Origin: Phoronis australis
Taxonomy: Eukaryota; Phoronida; Phoronidae
DNA length: 64,000 nt
Direction of reading: 5' to 3'
Assembly (NCBI GenBank): GCA_002633005.1
Contig: NMRA01000981.1
Span: forward strand, 1 to 64,000
The translations under genes and the position numbers were made by a program. The notes under the pieces are model-generated. The model saw nothing but the letters and a program-made list of their open reading frames with translations. It did no database searches and had not been told where the DNA came from. Positions within the stretch are counted from its first letter, which is position 1, and each line of letters begins with the position of its first letter. Shown here piece after piece: positions 34,250 through 46,430 of the stretch.

Positions 34250-36950
34250 TAAATAAAGAAAACATGACATCAGAGTGTATTCATCAAAATGTTTTGAGTC
34301 ACTGAGAAAAACGTGCCTTGGAAAAATTTAAAAATGTACCTTGTTACATCTTGTACATTTAGTAACAAAGTACCAGCTTTGCACTTTGGCTGGCATTTCA
34401 TGTAGCATTTCACCACCGTAAAAGTAGTATTTTCTGGCCTCCACTTGTAAGTGTTACATGTTCTGCTGACTGCTAAAGTTTTTAAACTGGCAATTACTTT
34501 TCTGGCTAAAATTAGTGTTAAGACATATATTCTCATTCGCAAACATTGTATTGTTGTGCAATTTGACTTAGGTTGAATAACCTATTCAAATCAATTGTGT
34601 ATTTTGCATAATAACTATTGACTGCGTTTGAAAACCAAAAAGTTCGACGAAGCGCCTGCAGCCACGTTTTTGGGTTTTTTCTTCATTTTTAAATGTAATA
34701 CTTTTTGCCAACATGAAAGTAAAAGGAAAACTTTCATGCCCGCATACATAGGAACATACACATTTACATCTTAAAAATAAAATGCCTCAAAATAAACATA
34801 CTATAGGGGCCCATATGTTAACAAAATCTCAGTGAATTTTAGATTATTTTAAAAGAAGTATTGTTGAGTTTTTAAATATTTAAAGGAATCGTGTTTCTTA
34901 TGGTTATCTCTAAACCTATTCACAAAATTTTACAATATTTCACACGTGTCTAGAAAAATACCTTACTTCATTCTCGGGGAACTTCAAATACAAAATATAT
35001 ACTGTGTAGTGAGAAAAACAAATAACAAAACCAGCTTGGAACCGCACAACCTCGTGGATATTTGTTTACTACTTGTCTGAGGTCAAAGGTTAAAGGACCT
35101 TCAATCAAATCGAATCTTATGCCAGGTACAGATCAGCTTTGCATACCCTCAGTCCTTTCATTCACAAAATTTTCATAACATTGAGTCAACGAGGTGTATT
35201 TATAGTAGAATGGTGCCGGGGAAAATGAAGGCAAAACGTAGTTTTGATTGTAAGATAGTTGTGCGTCTACATGCATACGACCGTTGGCGTTGAGAACGAA
35301 TGCTACGGTCGCCTCTGTGGTCGTGAACACAGCAAGTTGTGAAAAGAAACAATTCCTTCATCCAATTAATTGAAATTGACATTTCAATGTTTTGATCTCA
35401 TGCTAACGACATGCTTTAACCACCGACACATGACGTGTACAGGCTATGTGTATAACAATGAACTGTGACCTATTTATATAAAAGTAGGTCAAAGGTCACA
35501 AACAATAGTAAAAATTACCTGGGAACGGTACTGTAGTGAGATGTTTTAGTGATAATTAAGTTAATTACGCACTGCACCGTTGAAATAGCGAACATATTTA
35601 AGGCTTGTATAGATTATGTGTACCGAGTTTCCATCGAATAATTAACCGAATACTTTTAGAAACTTAGGAACACGAGTTTTGCTGAAACTTTCCAGATTTA
35701 ATGTTTAGTCATTAGTCTCAAAAACGATAGTAGGATTTTTGTTATAAAGGCCTATTTTTGCCTAATGTAACGAAGACGAATACGACTTCCGTTTTTTACA
35801 AAGATACCTTACGTTTTGCGAGTTGATTTGTCATAGAAACCAAACGAAAAGACTAATCGAAAATTCCTAAGAGCGTTTTTAGGTAACTAGCAAAGTTTTT
35901 ATTTAAAAAGTTTCATTAAAATCGACTGAGGGGTTATTTTGCTATGGATGTACCTTTCTTAAAAATAAAATTTTGACTTAAAAAGGTTTATACGTAAAAA
36001 TAATAATGGTATATTAATACAAATGTATTTTCATATTCCCTAATCTTTTTTCTTTCAGAAAATGTATACTTTTACTAGTTGTTGATTTACGAGTTAGGTA
36101 TTGTCATCTGGCACTTTTTACATAATGTGCATACATGTGTACCTTTAACTCCAATCTTATGTAAAAAAAGTTTGTTGGTGTGAAACTAATGAGAAATCAT
36201 CTCAACCTAATATCACTAGTAAGAGCAGAGATTTTAAGACAGCAATTTTGTTGAGAGTTAGTGCTTTTCTGGACCAGATCGCAGTCTTTTTGAATTTCTT
36301 TTATCTTCCAAGTGTAATTTAAACCAGCATTGTCGGATACATTGAAAATGAAGTCTATTTCCAAAAAACCTGAATTGACCTAGAGGCATTCCATGGGAGG
36401 ACATTAAGGGTGTTACGTTTGAAGCTTTTCTACCTAACCAGACAGTGCTCTTGAATGGTCTGAGAAATATTAGTAAGCAGTGTGTCGATTCGCACCAGAT
36501 CACAGGCACTTGAGCAAAAAGCCTGAATTGTTTTTCCTGTCATGAATTGTGTATTTCGGGTAATGACAATTGATGATGCATGATGAGGCAATGTGTCTGC
36601 CTGCAGACTTTTTGAACTTCTTTCAAATTTTAAGTTATCATAAAATCAATATTTTTTCAAGTATTGGTTGGCGTTTTTTTAAGACACTGTGTATCAATAT
36701 GAAATTTTCCTAGATTAATTGCATCTTGTCCTTCATTCTTTCCAAAATATATCTAAATTTGAAAGTCCCAACAAGCTTCCGGTTTTGTTTTCATCAGCTG
36801 AAATCCCAAAAGATCTTGCTAAATCACAGTTCAATTACAAATAGGTTTTGTGCTCTGGCTATTTTTTACAAAATGTACATGCATCTGTAACTTTAACTCC
36901 AATGTTATCTCAAAATAAATTTGAAGTATAATTTGAGGATTAGATCTGAA
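34250..36950. other. First intron, proximal part: no gene seen
   Basis: AT-rich sequence within the inferred first intron. A short repeat links 36120-36170 with 36860-36910 (both contain CTTTAACTCCAAT). Minus-strand ORFs at 34270-34542 and 36258-36509 show no recognisable content. Two nuclear-receptor-like sites are described separately. Confidence 0.5.
35465..35499. promoter_or_regulatory. DR1-type nuclear receptor site with an inverted half-site
   Basis: AGGTCAAAGGTCA at 35486-35498 is a perfect direct repeat with one-base spacing (DR1), as bound by HNF4/RXR-type receptors. GTGACCT at 35465-35471 is a complementary half-site, separated by an AT stretch containing TATATAAAAG. A second near-match, AGGTCAAAGGTTA, lies at 35080-35092. 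It sits upstream of the first coding exon of the minus-strand gene. Function is inferred from sequence only. Confidence 0.4.
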
Positions 36951-36956
36951 TGTAGC

Positions 36957-37345
36957 AGTAGCGTTGTGTCATGTGTATCTGTCCGTCAATGAGATAATTG
37001 TATTTTGCAGCTATGTGTAGAACACTCAATTACTCTAGTAATATAGCTATTGGCAGTAGCAAAGCGAGGACTGTCTTAATTAGACAAGTGAAAGGTTTAT
37101 ATGGAAGTTAAAAATGTGTGTGTTGCATACACTAAACTTCATGATTCAAGGTTCTACAGGAAATAACAGGAAACAACTGTAGGAATTTTCACAACAATCA
37201 CAACTACTCATTGTCTTTGCCATATATGGTAATGGTCAGCTGTCTCAAGGCAATGATTCTGTGAATGACCATTACATAATCTAGTTTACTTAGAGTTCAT
37301 CAAAAGGTGTGTGGATGCACTGGGTGGACCACAAGTTACTATAAA
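36957..37345 (+). repeat. Dispersed repeat, ~390 bp, inverted copy of 54890-55290
   Basis: Shares GTCCGTCAATGAGAT, GAGGACTGTCTT-ATTAGACAAG, ACAGGAAATAACAGGAA, ATGGTAATGGTCAGCTGTCT and AAGTTACTATAAACA in the same order, with the other copy reversed. It lies just upstream of Gypsy pol debris and may be an LTR or leader of that element, but the ends do not form a clear LTR. Confidence 0.7.
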
Positions 37346-37548
37346 CATCAGTATTCTGCTTATAAAGCAATAATATTAATAAAACTTTCATACCAAAATA
37401 TTATGTGAAATATATCATGAAGATATTGAAAAATATACGTCCTACAACATAATCTCCTTTCCTTGATGATGATGGTAGAGCCATAAGACGATGAATTAAT
37501 TTAAGTAACAGCAGTGAGAATTCAAAGAATGATGCTGAAACTTCAATC

Positions 37549-37680
37549 ATACTCATTCAATTTGGTGTTCAAAAAGGTACTACTATTGGTTTAGCTGATT
37601 GTTTGAGTAGATTACCTCACAATGGTGATGACAATTATGCTGTCATGGATGATGAACTGATTTTTGTAAGGTTGATTCTC
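37549..37680 (+). pseudogene. Gypsy-type pol remnant (end of RNase H)
   Basis: The frame reads IQFGVQKGTTIGLADCLSRL followed by PHNGDDNYAVMDDEL. The ADCLSRLP motif after a GT-rich approach is the hallmark of the end of the RNase H domain in Ty3/Gypsy polyproteins (known family pattern AD-x-LSR-x-P). Frames are broken before and after, and downstream sequence to about 38.6 kb gives only scattered coding-like pieces. It is a decayed fragment lying in the inferred first intron of the SET/recombinase gene, on the opposite strand. Confidence 0.65.
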
Positions 37681-38669
37681 CAGCAAAATGTATGCATGAT
37701 AAGATTGCTATGGCAACATGCGATGATGATGAACTGCATTGTGTAGTGTAGTTAATTTTCAATGGTTGGCCAGAACATAGGTCCCAAGTATTACTGGAAT
37801 TGCAGTGATCAATTGGCTACTTACAATGATATTGATTTCAGAGCAGGTAGGGTATGTCTTCCCAATGTGCTCCTTTGGCACAATCACATACAACTTTACC
37901 TCTGTCTCCGGTAGAAGAAATGCTGTTGTAGATTATATTTTACTGTAACTGACTAAAATTATCTGAAGAATTGTGTATCCCCTTCTATTACTAAGACTTC
38001 TGCTATTATTGTTATTATTGGCTATTCTATTCTTGTTTTAAGGTTTAAAGTTTAAAATTTCCATCGCCTGGTGTATGTTTATCAGGTATCGACACACCTA
38101 GTCTTTGCAAGATTTGAGAAATATGCCAAGTGATGGCATCATTGGGCCCCCAGTTCAATGACTAATGGGTAGACTTACCAAGGCATTATTGCCTACTTCA
38201 TGTGCATTGCTAAAATCTGAAGCAGTTAACCTTGATGAAGTGTGCTCACTACTTTCCAATTTATCAAATGTGACAAAAGAAGTAAAACAGGAATACTAAA
38301 CCATTGTCAGCGTTTAACAGTTCTGAATCTGAACAAGCTGTGCATATAAAAAATTAAGAGTGGTTGGGAATCAGCAGAATTGGTTAAACAGCATTCTGAT
38401 TCATCTTACTGCATCAAATCAGGTGATGAAGTGTGAGAGTATCGACAGAATCGCCAAATGTAACTGTCCACTACAGAATTTGCACATTCAGTAAAGCCTT
38501 ATTTGCCCAGCTCATTGCACCATCAAGCTAACAGACAACTATCTTACTCAACCAACAAGTGGCATTGGTAATGATTCACCAGAGGTTAACTAAAAACAAG
38601 GACAGGAAGGGAAATCAAAAAACCCTCTAGATTTAAGGATTATATAACTTCTTTGCAGTCAATAAGTTT

Positions 38670-39117
38670 GTATTGCTGAATATTGGTTTACAAGGATAGC
38701 AACGTTTTTAATTAGATTAGTCTGTTATGGTATGGTTAGATACTATTTGTTTACTGTCTTTGCATTTAGCTGACAATCTTGTTTAGTGAAACATTTGTTA
38801 TGATGGTAAATTGTTTATTGTGGATAGCAGTTGTTAATTTAGGTTTCATAGTGCTGCTTAATTGTTTCTGTTTTCAAAGAAAAGGGCTGTAGTAGTATTT
38901 TGGTTTGTACTGGAACTACACTTGCCTTATATGGCACAATTAGTTGGAGTAGTTTGTTACACAACTCTTGCCAAACAGTTCTATGAAATGTTAGTCATAT
39001 GCATGTGGACTTGTGTATTGCCAAAACCTGTTGCTGTACAATAGATAATCATTCCAAAATAAAGTAGTGTTTGAGTAAAGACTTCTTCTTCACGCCTCGC
39101 TCCACGGGACATTACAA
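38670..39117 (+). mobile_element. Possible 3' LTR of the decayed Gypsy element
   Basis: The segment begins TGTATTGCTG and ends CATTACA (TG...CA). It contains an AATAAAG polyadenylation-like signal at about 39058 followed by a short downstream part, and is preceded by a purine-rich tract (GGACAGGAAGGGAAATC, about 38605). This is the layout of a 3' LTR. No matching 5' LTR was found, so the edges are tentative. Confidence 0.35.
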
Positions 39118-39708
39118 CTGTGTTTCCAGAAATTAAAAACGCACAAAAAGCGCCTGCCAGAAGACTTTTTGAAATTGCTTAACCCAGATACTGCTGTTAA
39201 ACCCATTCTCAATTGCACTAGTTACAATTCGGTTTGTCCACTTTTAACAGCCCAAGGTTGTCAATGTAAAAAAAAATCGTATGGTGACTAAGAACATCAC
39301 GTATGACAATTCAGGGTTCAGAAGTAAAACAACCCTAGAGTTTTCTAAAAGCGCGTGTGGCGATCAGAAAACTGGAAAATTAAGATAAGTTGATTTTTAA
39401 GGTAACGCCAAACTTCAATCGTAGCACTGCACATTTAGCTAACTAACAACATAATCATATAATTTTACTCCCTAAAGGTATTAGATTTTCTTACAGAAAC
39501 TCTTTAGATTCTGATTTTTATAATATCTGTCTGCCATTAATCGGGACACACGACCGTGTTTTTATTCAATTTAGCCAAAAAAAACGAAGTTACATCCGTA
39601 GCAAGCAAGTTACGATCATTAACGTGATATGAATGTCCGAAGTTAGTCAAATTTGGACATTTTTGTAGGGTTCGACATAACCTTAAATAAATCATAAAGA
39701 AAACTTAC

Positions 39709-39830
39709 CAGTATGTTGGTTCTGTAGTAAACGATTTGTGAAATCTCATAAGCTGTGTGTCGATTTGGATGATCTCTCGCTCTTTTAAAGCAAAAGCCCG
39801 AAACAACGCTACCAACTTTCAACCAATAGC
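39709..39830 (-). promoter_or_regulatory. Candidate promoter and 5' UTR exon of the SET/recombinase gene
   Basis: On the minus strand, TTTAAAAG (39782-39789) could act as a TATA-like box, and a CCAAT box lies behind it (39823-39827, in plus orientation). A noncoding exon of roughly 45 nt would begin about 30 bases past the TATA-like box and end at a strong donor, CATACTG/GTAAGT, at 39709. It would splice over about 5.5 kb to the ATG exon at 34242. The donor and motifs are seen; the link to the gene is inference. Confidence 0.4.
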
Positions 39831-39839
39831 AGTTTCCAC

Positions 39840-40967
39840 AGAGTAAATTACGTTGTCACCCTCCAGTTGGTAGGCGTGGCTTATTGTGATGACGAGTACC
39901 TCTTCTTGACATTTTGGTGCTGCCTGTCGAGCTAGAGTTTATTCACGGACGTAAACCGAGAACGAGAAATTGGTCAAAAAACGCGTAGTTTGAATCTTTG
40001 GATGGCATCATATGAAATAGTTTGAAAAAATCCGTTTTCTTTTGGATCGAGGTGCAGGACCCTTTTATCGGGTGGTCAAAAACATATTCAATGTGAAATT
40101 TCATATCTCCGCAACCATGAATATCGAACAAATAGCGACTGCCCTAAAAATCAAAAGTGCACTGAAAAACTGCAATGCCAAAATGACAGGAAGCCTCAAT
40201 ATATGTTGTGCAACTTACTGCAGACAAAAAGTGACCTTATCATTCTTATAAGTTTTGTGACATCTAGTACTTTATCATTTATGTCATTTATTTAACATAT
40301 ATCATTTAGATTATGATACAGATACATTTCTTGGGTTAACTGTGCACATGCAAATAATACTGTATGAGAAATATTAATAGAATTGTGTAGTGGCTGTTGG
40401 GTAATGAGTTCAATCGTATGCTGGCAAGGTATTCCCCACGTAGCAGATATAAACACTTTGTTGGAAACACGTCGTGCAAAAAGTGTAAAATTGTGGTTGA
40501 CCATCATGAAAATGGGAGCTTTAGAATTTGGACACGTTTTTGGCCACCCAACACGTGTGTTCAGGGGACCGTTTTACTAGCAGCAATTTGTGTACATCCT
40601 CGCCTCATCATTGTACACGTATCATGGGTATTTTAATCTCTTGTCTTCCGCGAAACTAGCGAGCAGGTGACGGGCCAAATAAATATCAAACAACAAAAAA
40701 TGCACAAAAAGTTACACAAAATTTTCACCCGCTTAAGCATGATTTCTGACGAGGATATCAAGTTGTCAGTTTGGCAAAAGTATTTAATTAACTGCTTCAC
40801 AAGCAGTGGCGCTATTGACCGGCGCTGTTGCGAAAAAAAGAAGATTCTATACCGAAAGTTTAAGTAAGCTGCCAAGTTCAAGCTGGTTCTGATTTCTCGT
40901 TCTTTGAATTTGAATATGAAAACCTGGAATGTGGAATATGACAATGATTATTTAAATAATGCATACG
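39840..40967. other. No gene recognised
   Basis: Short ORFs on both strands (for example 40633-40944, minus) lack recognisable motifs. No internal repeat was noticed apart from the dispersed repeat that begins at 40968. Confidence 0.45.
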
Positions 40968-41218
40968 TAAATAAAGATTCCCCTAACACCTGGCCGTGGG
41001 ATAGAAAATTGCGTTATTGTTTCACAACAGTTTCTGTCAGAAACGACTGAATTAGCGTGCGATCACACGGCCTCGGTGTCCGGTCAATAAGTTTTATTGC
41101 ACCTAAAGCCGGTTACGCAGTGATTTATTCATTGCTGGCTTTGTCTCAAATCATTTGCACGCACGAACACTCCAAAGGCATTACAACTTGCATCTAATGA
41201 GATGGACTTTGGTTCGCT
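40968..41218 (+). repeat. Dispersed repeat, copy of 8820-9075
   Basis: Same landmarks and orientation as the copy at 8820. It abuts the start of the repeat family at 41220. Confidence 0.8.
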
Positions 41219-41219
41219 T

Positions 41220-43450
41220 TTTCAATTTTCAACGGGTCCTAATTTGACAGCTGTGATAAGATTAAACCTTTTGATCAAGGAATAGGAACATTCGATGTAG
41301 CATTTTCAAGAAGACGGGCCTGTAACTTTTTCAAACCCTAAGTTTTTCGCGAAAATGAAAAGGGAAACGATGTCTTTAAGATAAAGCAATAGAATCCTGA
41401 ATTTATCAGGACACTTTTTACTCTTTATAGTTGAGAAAATATTGTATATATAAGTTATCACCATCCTTCGATTTTAATGCGACGAGCAAAAGTTGTCGAG
41501 GCCACCTTACGAACGGTTTCCCGATGACGTCAGATTTCAAAATGGCTGCCTACACGAACGAGCTAGTTGATGGTTGTAGGTTGTCAAATCAAAATCTGCC
41601 TCAAATACGTGGATTACAGCGAGAAGTTTTGGCCATATAAGAAATTTCACAAGGTAGAACAAGTATGTATGATTTGATTGCATTTACCTTCCTTATTTTT
41701 TGAGTTATTTGCGAGAGTACGTTCACTTCCGGGTTCACATCAGCTCATCGGCACCGCTTCTTCAGTAGACCAAGTATTAAATTAAATTACAAATGTTTGG
41801 CAGCTGGGCTCGTTTTAGTGGGGGGAGGGGGAGAAGATGTGACAAAGATGAATGTAGGTTATGCGTGGGTCGTCAGATTTCTAATTGATTTGCCAAATTT
41901 CGTTGAATTAAGCCATTTTGCCTTCACTGTCTGACCCTGTCAGTAACAATGCTGGTTGTGACATACAGCACACATCACGAATTTTTGTCCGACCAGTCGG
42001 AAATTGGTGGACGACTGGTCATCTAGCCGACCAACAACGGTCGGCTGGGAGTCGTCTGCTGAGTCGCCTCTGTGGTCAGCACTTGGGTCGGCTAAGTGGT
42101 CGCCTAGCGTAGACGACCAATTCGGATTAAGCGTGTCCTTGGTCGGCAAGTACCATTTGATGACTTAGCAGGTGAACTTTGGCCAAACAAACATTTAGCT
42201 GTTCGCAGTTCTTTCACTTTGGAAAAACGTGAACGACCAACTGATAAGGGCCTATTTGTACATGTAACTAGCCCAGATTTTAACGTCACCAATGCATGAA
42301 AACGGAATACGCAAAGCTACAATTGGCTGTAGCCTCAACAGTGGTCATTCCCTGTTTGATGTCACTGTCTAAGTTCGTGGAAATCGTAACCATAGTATGA
42401 TTTCGAAGTTAGAGCCATCGAAGTCCGTGGGTTTAGGGCATACTGGACCGTGAATTTTGAGTCTGTACTGCAAGGGTCAATACTATGAAAATAAAATCTC
42501 CTTTAGTGAGAGCTCTTCGTGGTGTAACAACTCACTCACTATCATCATGGGCGCGTGATAGGATACCCGTGAATAACTTTAAAAACGCAAAGAGATGCAG
42601 TTTGCGTTACAGAAACAAAATCAATTGTGGGCAAAGACTGTCAAAAATAGCTGCGTTTATAAAATGACTACAACATTGTATTGACCGGGAAGCAGCCAAT
42701 CTAATGCAATTTTTTAATGTCACGAGTCAAATTAAAGAACAAATGTAAAGAAAACTTTCACGTTTTTATCCAAAACTTGTTGCATTGTCCATAATCCAAG
42801 GTTTACTATTACCGCTTACCTTCAACCTTCGAATTAGTGGTGTTACACAACCGATGTGAACTCATGTAACCGAGACAGTAAAACTAGGTTAATTTATTTG
42901 ACCCTGTGCTAAGACGAATATGCATCGACACGCAAAGTGGTATCAGCAAGTGCTACAATAGCCGACCAGCTGGTCGGCTGATGGCCTGTCGGCTGGGGGA
43001 GTCGCCTTATGAGTCAGCACTGTGGGACTAATTTTTTGCCGAACAGTCGGCTAATTTGACGACCGGTCGACAGCCAGTCGTCGACCAATTTCCGACCGGT
43101 CGGACAAAAATTCGTGATGTGTGCTGTAAAAGCCTAAAGTCGCAATTGAGCTATTTTTAAACGCTCTAGTTCTTCACAATTTTTTTCTGAATACTAAGTC
43201 ACCGATATGCACTGATGCATTTCCATGTCTGTGATCAGGTTGATCTCTCATGTCCACATATAGTTACGCAGTGTGGTAGTTTAAGAGATTGTTCTGAAAC
43301 CCTCTCAACCCCCACACCCCTCGACCCCCACACCCCTCGACCCACGACGCCCTCAAAACCAGGTTTGGCTCCGTCGGGTAATCGACTCAGAATCAGCTTC
43401 GCTTGGTCTGTACAGCTGCACAAACCAGTACTCAACTAGCAGAAGCCACA
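41220..43450 (+). repeat. ~1.1-kb repeat family, copy A (split by a MITE)
   Basis: The family begins TTCAATTTTCAACGGGTCC. It includes TAGCATTTTCAAGAAGACGG, a GACGTCAGATTTCAAAATGG segment and GAGAGTACGTTCACTT, and ends with a CCCTCGACCC-rich stretch and an AGTACTCAACTAGCAGAAGC-like tail. Copies: A 41220-41965 plus 43127-43450, B 45324-46430, C 57208-57770 (5' part), with a further fragment at about 59606-59760. ORFs in the three copies differ in frame, so no protein is conserved. Confidence 0.85.
41966..43126. mobile_element. 1.16-kb TA-target MITE with ~53-bp terminal inverted repeats
   Basis: The left end CAGCACACATCACGAATTTT and the reversed right end pair over about 53 bases with two mismatches, continuing as GTCGG-rich imperfect repeats. 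TA flanks both ends (41964-41965 and 43127-43128). Copy B of the host repeat reads GGGACATAAAAGACAAGTCG at about 46085 with a single TA and no insert, giving a clean empty site. A TA target is typical of Tc1/mariner-class elements. No transposase ORF is seen. Confidence 0.9.
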
Positions 43451-43889
43451 CATTTCAAATGCACTATAAACAATGCGTATATACCGTACTACGCTAAAGC
43501 CAGTTTCAAAAATTATTAGTCAAACAAACACTTTCTCCCTATGCCCGAGTTATGGTGGGGGTATGCCGGCCACCTGGCGATTTCATTGATGTTGACCCCA
43601 AAATTTTGCCCCTATCCCGGGTTACGCATTTCATTGATTTCGACCTAAAAATTGGTAGGGATTCTCACCCCTTCCCATGTGCCGGCTTCGTGGGCATTTT
43701 GTTGAGCAAGACCTTTTGGTAAAAATATTAACATAACTTGTAGCTTGTGGGTCAAGGGGGGTATGGGTCAAGGGGAGTTGTGAGTCAAGGTGGTCGTGGA
43801 TCGAGGGCTGTGGGGGCCAAGCGGGTTTCAGAGCAATCCTAGTTTAAGTTTATTATTTCGGTGTTGTTGATGTTTCTTGTTTGTACTCT

Positions 43890-44115
43890 TGAGGCCCTTT
43901 CATATTCACAAGGACGCGTCAATGTTTTGGGGAGTTGCAGTCAGTATGAATGGTTAACTTCCTTCTTGGACCGAAGTTAACAGTGCTAGTTAACTTCGCA
44001 ATAAAGAAGTGGATTTAATTGCAGAGCGTCGGCGTTACGCTGCTGTATGAATGGTCAACTTCGGTCCCATCAAAGTTATGGCCCAGAGCCATTGTTATTG
44101 TCAACAATTAATGTG
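43890..44115. mobile_element. MITE-like repeat, AGGCCCTTTCATATT family (copy 1)
   Basis: Starts AGGCCCTTTCATATTCAC, then GTCAATG, GGGAGTTGCAGTCAGTATGA and several GTTAACTTC/GAAGTTAAC inversions. It matches the start of 49343-49530 and, reversed, the end of 47484-47990. The many TTAACT inversions suggest a foldback structure. Confidence 0.6.
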
Positions 44116-44454
44116 ATTGATTCCTCATTTACAATATTCTTTAACATACATAGACAGATGGACAGTTTATTTAGCCAGTCGCAATGCAAATATTTATGCA
44201 TCCGCAAAAGTCATTCCTGCTTATAGTAGCCAAAGGTAAACAACTAGACTAACATGTTACTGAGACTATTGGCATAATAGCTATGATTACTTGCGGATAT
44301 CAAAACATGGAGTCTCTTGCAGGAAAGCCACATACAACTAGTTAGTCAAAAATAAAAAGTAAGCGTTGGTTTCAGCAATTTATCTCACTACGTGAGCAAA
44401 GCAACAACCTGTTGCTTCTATCAGCAAAATGATTATCTATCTTCGTACAATGTG

Positions 44455-44600
44455 TATACTGTAAACTTGCGGGTTAACACCCTGGGCGCTTAAATTAGGA
44501 AACCCTGAGACAGGGGCTGGGCAGTTACCCAAGCAGCGGTTGCTTAAACAGAAAAATTGGCAAAAAGTAGAGGGTAGGTGATTACTCAAGCAGTTGCTGA
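44455..44600. repeat. GGGTTAACACCCTGGGCGCTT repeat end
   Basis: Resembles the motif cluster at 8385-8560 and probably belongs to the same MITE type. No matching inverted end was found within the next kilobase. Confidence 0.35.
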
Positions 44601-44775
44601 CCTTCCATTTATTCAAATTGATGAAATACTCTTGTGTTTCCCAGGGTAAGAAATGTTGTTGCCATGGTGCCCTTATTACTTACATCCACAATTTATTGGA
44701 GTGTGAAACCTCCTAAGTGAACAGTTATTCTGCAGTTTTTGAGATGCTATTTGAGATCTTATTTGGGGTCATCAA
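44560..44775 (+). repeat. Dispersed repeat, copy of 50518-50705
   Basis: Shares CTGACCTTCCATT, TGTGTTTCCCAGGGTAAGAA, TTGCCATGGTGCC and GAGATGCTATTTGAGATCTT in order, about 90 percent identical by eye. Confidence 0.85.
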
Positions 44776-45323
44776 TAAGAAAAATGTTGTAGTTGGCAAT
44801 TTATAAACCTCTAAAAAGAAAATGACAATTTAAACATATCAACATTTCTAGATAATATAAATTTGTTGAATAGAAAAATTGGGCAAACCAACTCTGGATG
44901 AGAGGCCCTTGTCCGGAGAATTCTACAACTCTTGTCTTCAAATAGTTTTCTCCAACTCTTACTTTCGCCACTCATTTCTCTTTAGTCTTCACTTATTGAC
45001 AACAGTTTCTACTAATTTAATTAAACAAATTCGGCACTGTCAACAATTGATGCGAGTGTTTCGGAACAAACAACATTTTATATTACAAATTACGATATCG
45101 AATCCTCTAACTGATTAAATAATGTTGTTCAACATAGCTTTTTAACTGTAAGATTCTGAATTGATTGGCTTGATATCATGTAAGCATAAGCCTTAATTTC
45201 TGATTATTGAAATCACAAAACGTATAAACGATAACTTTGGTTAATTTATATCCGGAGTTTTTTAGACGTGGCTGCCATGGAACTGTTATCTGCATACATC
45301 TTTATGCGACATTCATATGTACG

Positions 45324-46430
45324 ACAAATTCCATTTTCAACGGGTCCTAAATTGACAGTTGTGATAAGATTAAGCCTTTTGATCAAGGAATAGGAACATT
45401 CAATGTAGCATTTTCAAGAAGACGGGCGTGTAACTTTTTCAAACCCTAAGCTTCTCCCAAAATTGAAAAGGGAAACGATGTCTTTAAGATAAAGCAATAA
45501 AATCCTGAATTTATCACGGCACTTTTTACTCGTTATAGTTGATTAAATAATGTGTATATAAGTTAATCACCGTCCTTTCATTTTAATACGAGGAGCAAGA
45601 GTTGTGAATGGATTCCATTCTCCAAAAGTTGTTGCTTACGGATGGTTTGCCGTTGACGTCAGATTTCAAAATGGCTGCCTTTAACATGGACGAGTTGGTT
45701 TTCCTAGTTTGACTACTCAAAATCTGTCCCAAATACGTGGTTTGCAGGCAGAAGTTTTGGCCAGATAAGAAAATGGTCAAGGTAGAACAAGTATGTATGA
45801 TTTGATTGCATTTACCTTCTTTATTTTTTGAGTTGTTTTCGAGAGTACGTTCACTTTTAGGTTCACATCAGGTCATTGGCATCACCTCTTCAGTGGACTG
45901 AGTTGCCGCTGCATTAAATTACGAATATTTCCAAATGTACGCCAGCTGGGGTCGTTTTGGTGGTGGGGTAGATGTGGCAAAGATGCATGTAAATTATGCG
46001 TGGACCGTCAGATTTTTATTTGATTTGCCAAAGTTCATTGAATTAAACCATTTTGCCTTCACTTTCAGTAAAAATGCCAGCTGGGACATAAAAGACAAGT
46101 CGCAATTGAGCTCTTTTTATACGCTCTAGACTTCTTCGCAAATTTGCTTCTAAATATTAAGTCACTGATATGCACTGATGCATTTCCGTGTCTGGGATCA
46201 GGTTGTTCTCTCGTGTCCACATATAATTACACGCAGTGTGATAGTTAAGGGATTGTTCTGAAACCCTCTCGACCCCCACAGCCCTCCACCCACGACGCCC
46301 TCAAAGCCGGTTTCGGCTCCCATCAGGTTATCAACTCGCAATCAGCTTCGCTGGGTCTGTACAGCTGTACAAACCAGCACTCAACTAGCAGAAGCCACAT
46401 GTTTCAAATGCACCATAAACAATGCGGTGT
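45324..46430 (+). repeat. ~1.1-kb repeat family, copy B (contains MITE empty site)
   Basis: Uninterrupted copy of the family at 41220. The site equivalent to the 41966-43126 insertion is at about 46085-46095 and is empty. The minus ORF at 45583-45780 and plus ORF at 45935-46129 are not conserved in copies A and C. Confidence 0.85.

Noticed and set aside
43300-43345. CCCCCACACCCCTCGA repeats as a regulatory array
   Set aside because: Short, low-complexity, and part of the 41-kb repeat family (also at 46260); no sign of function.
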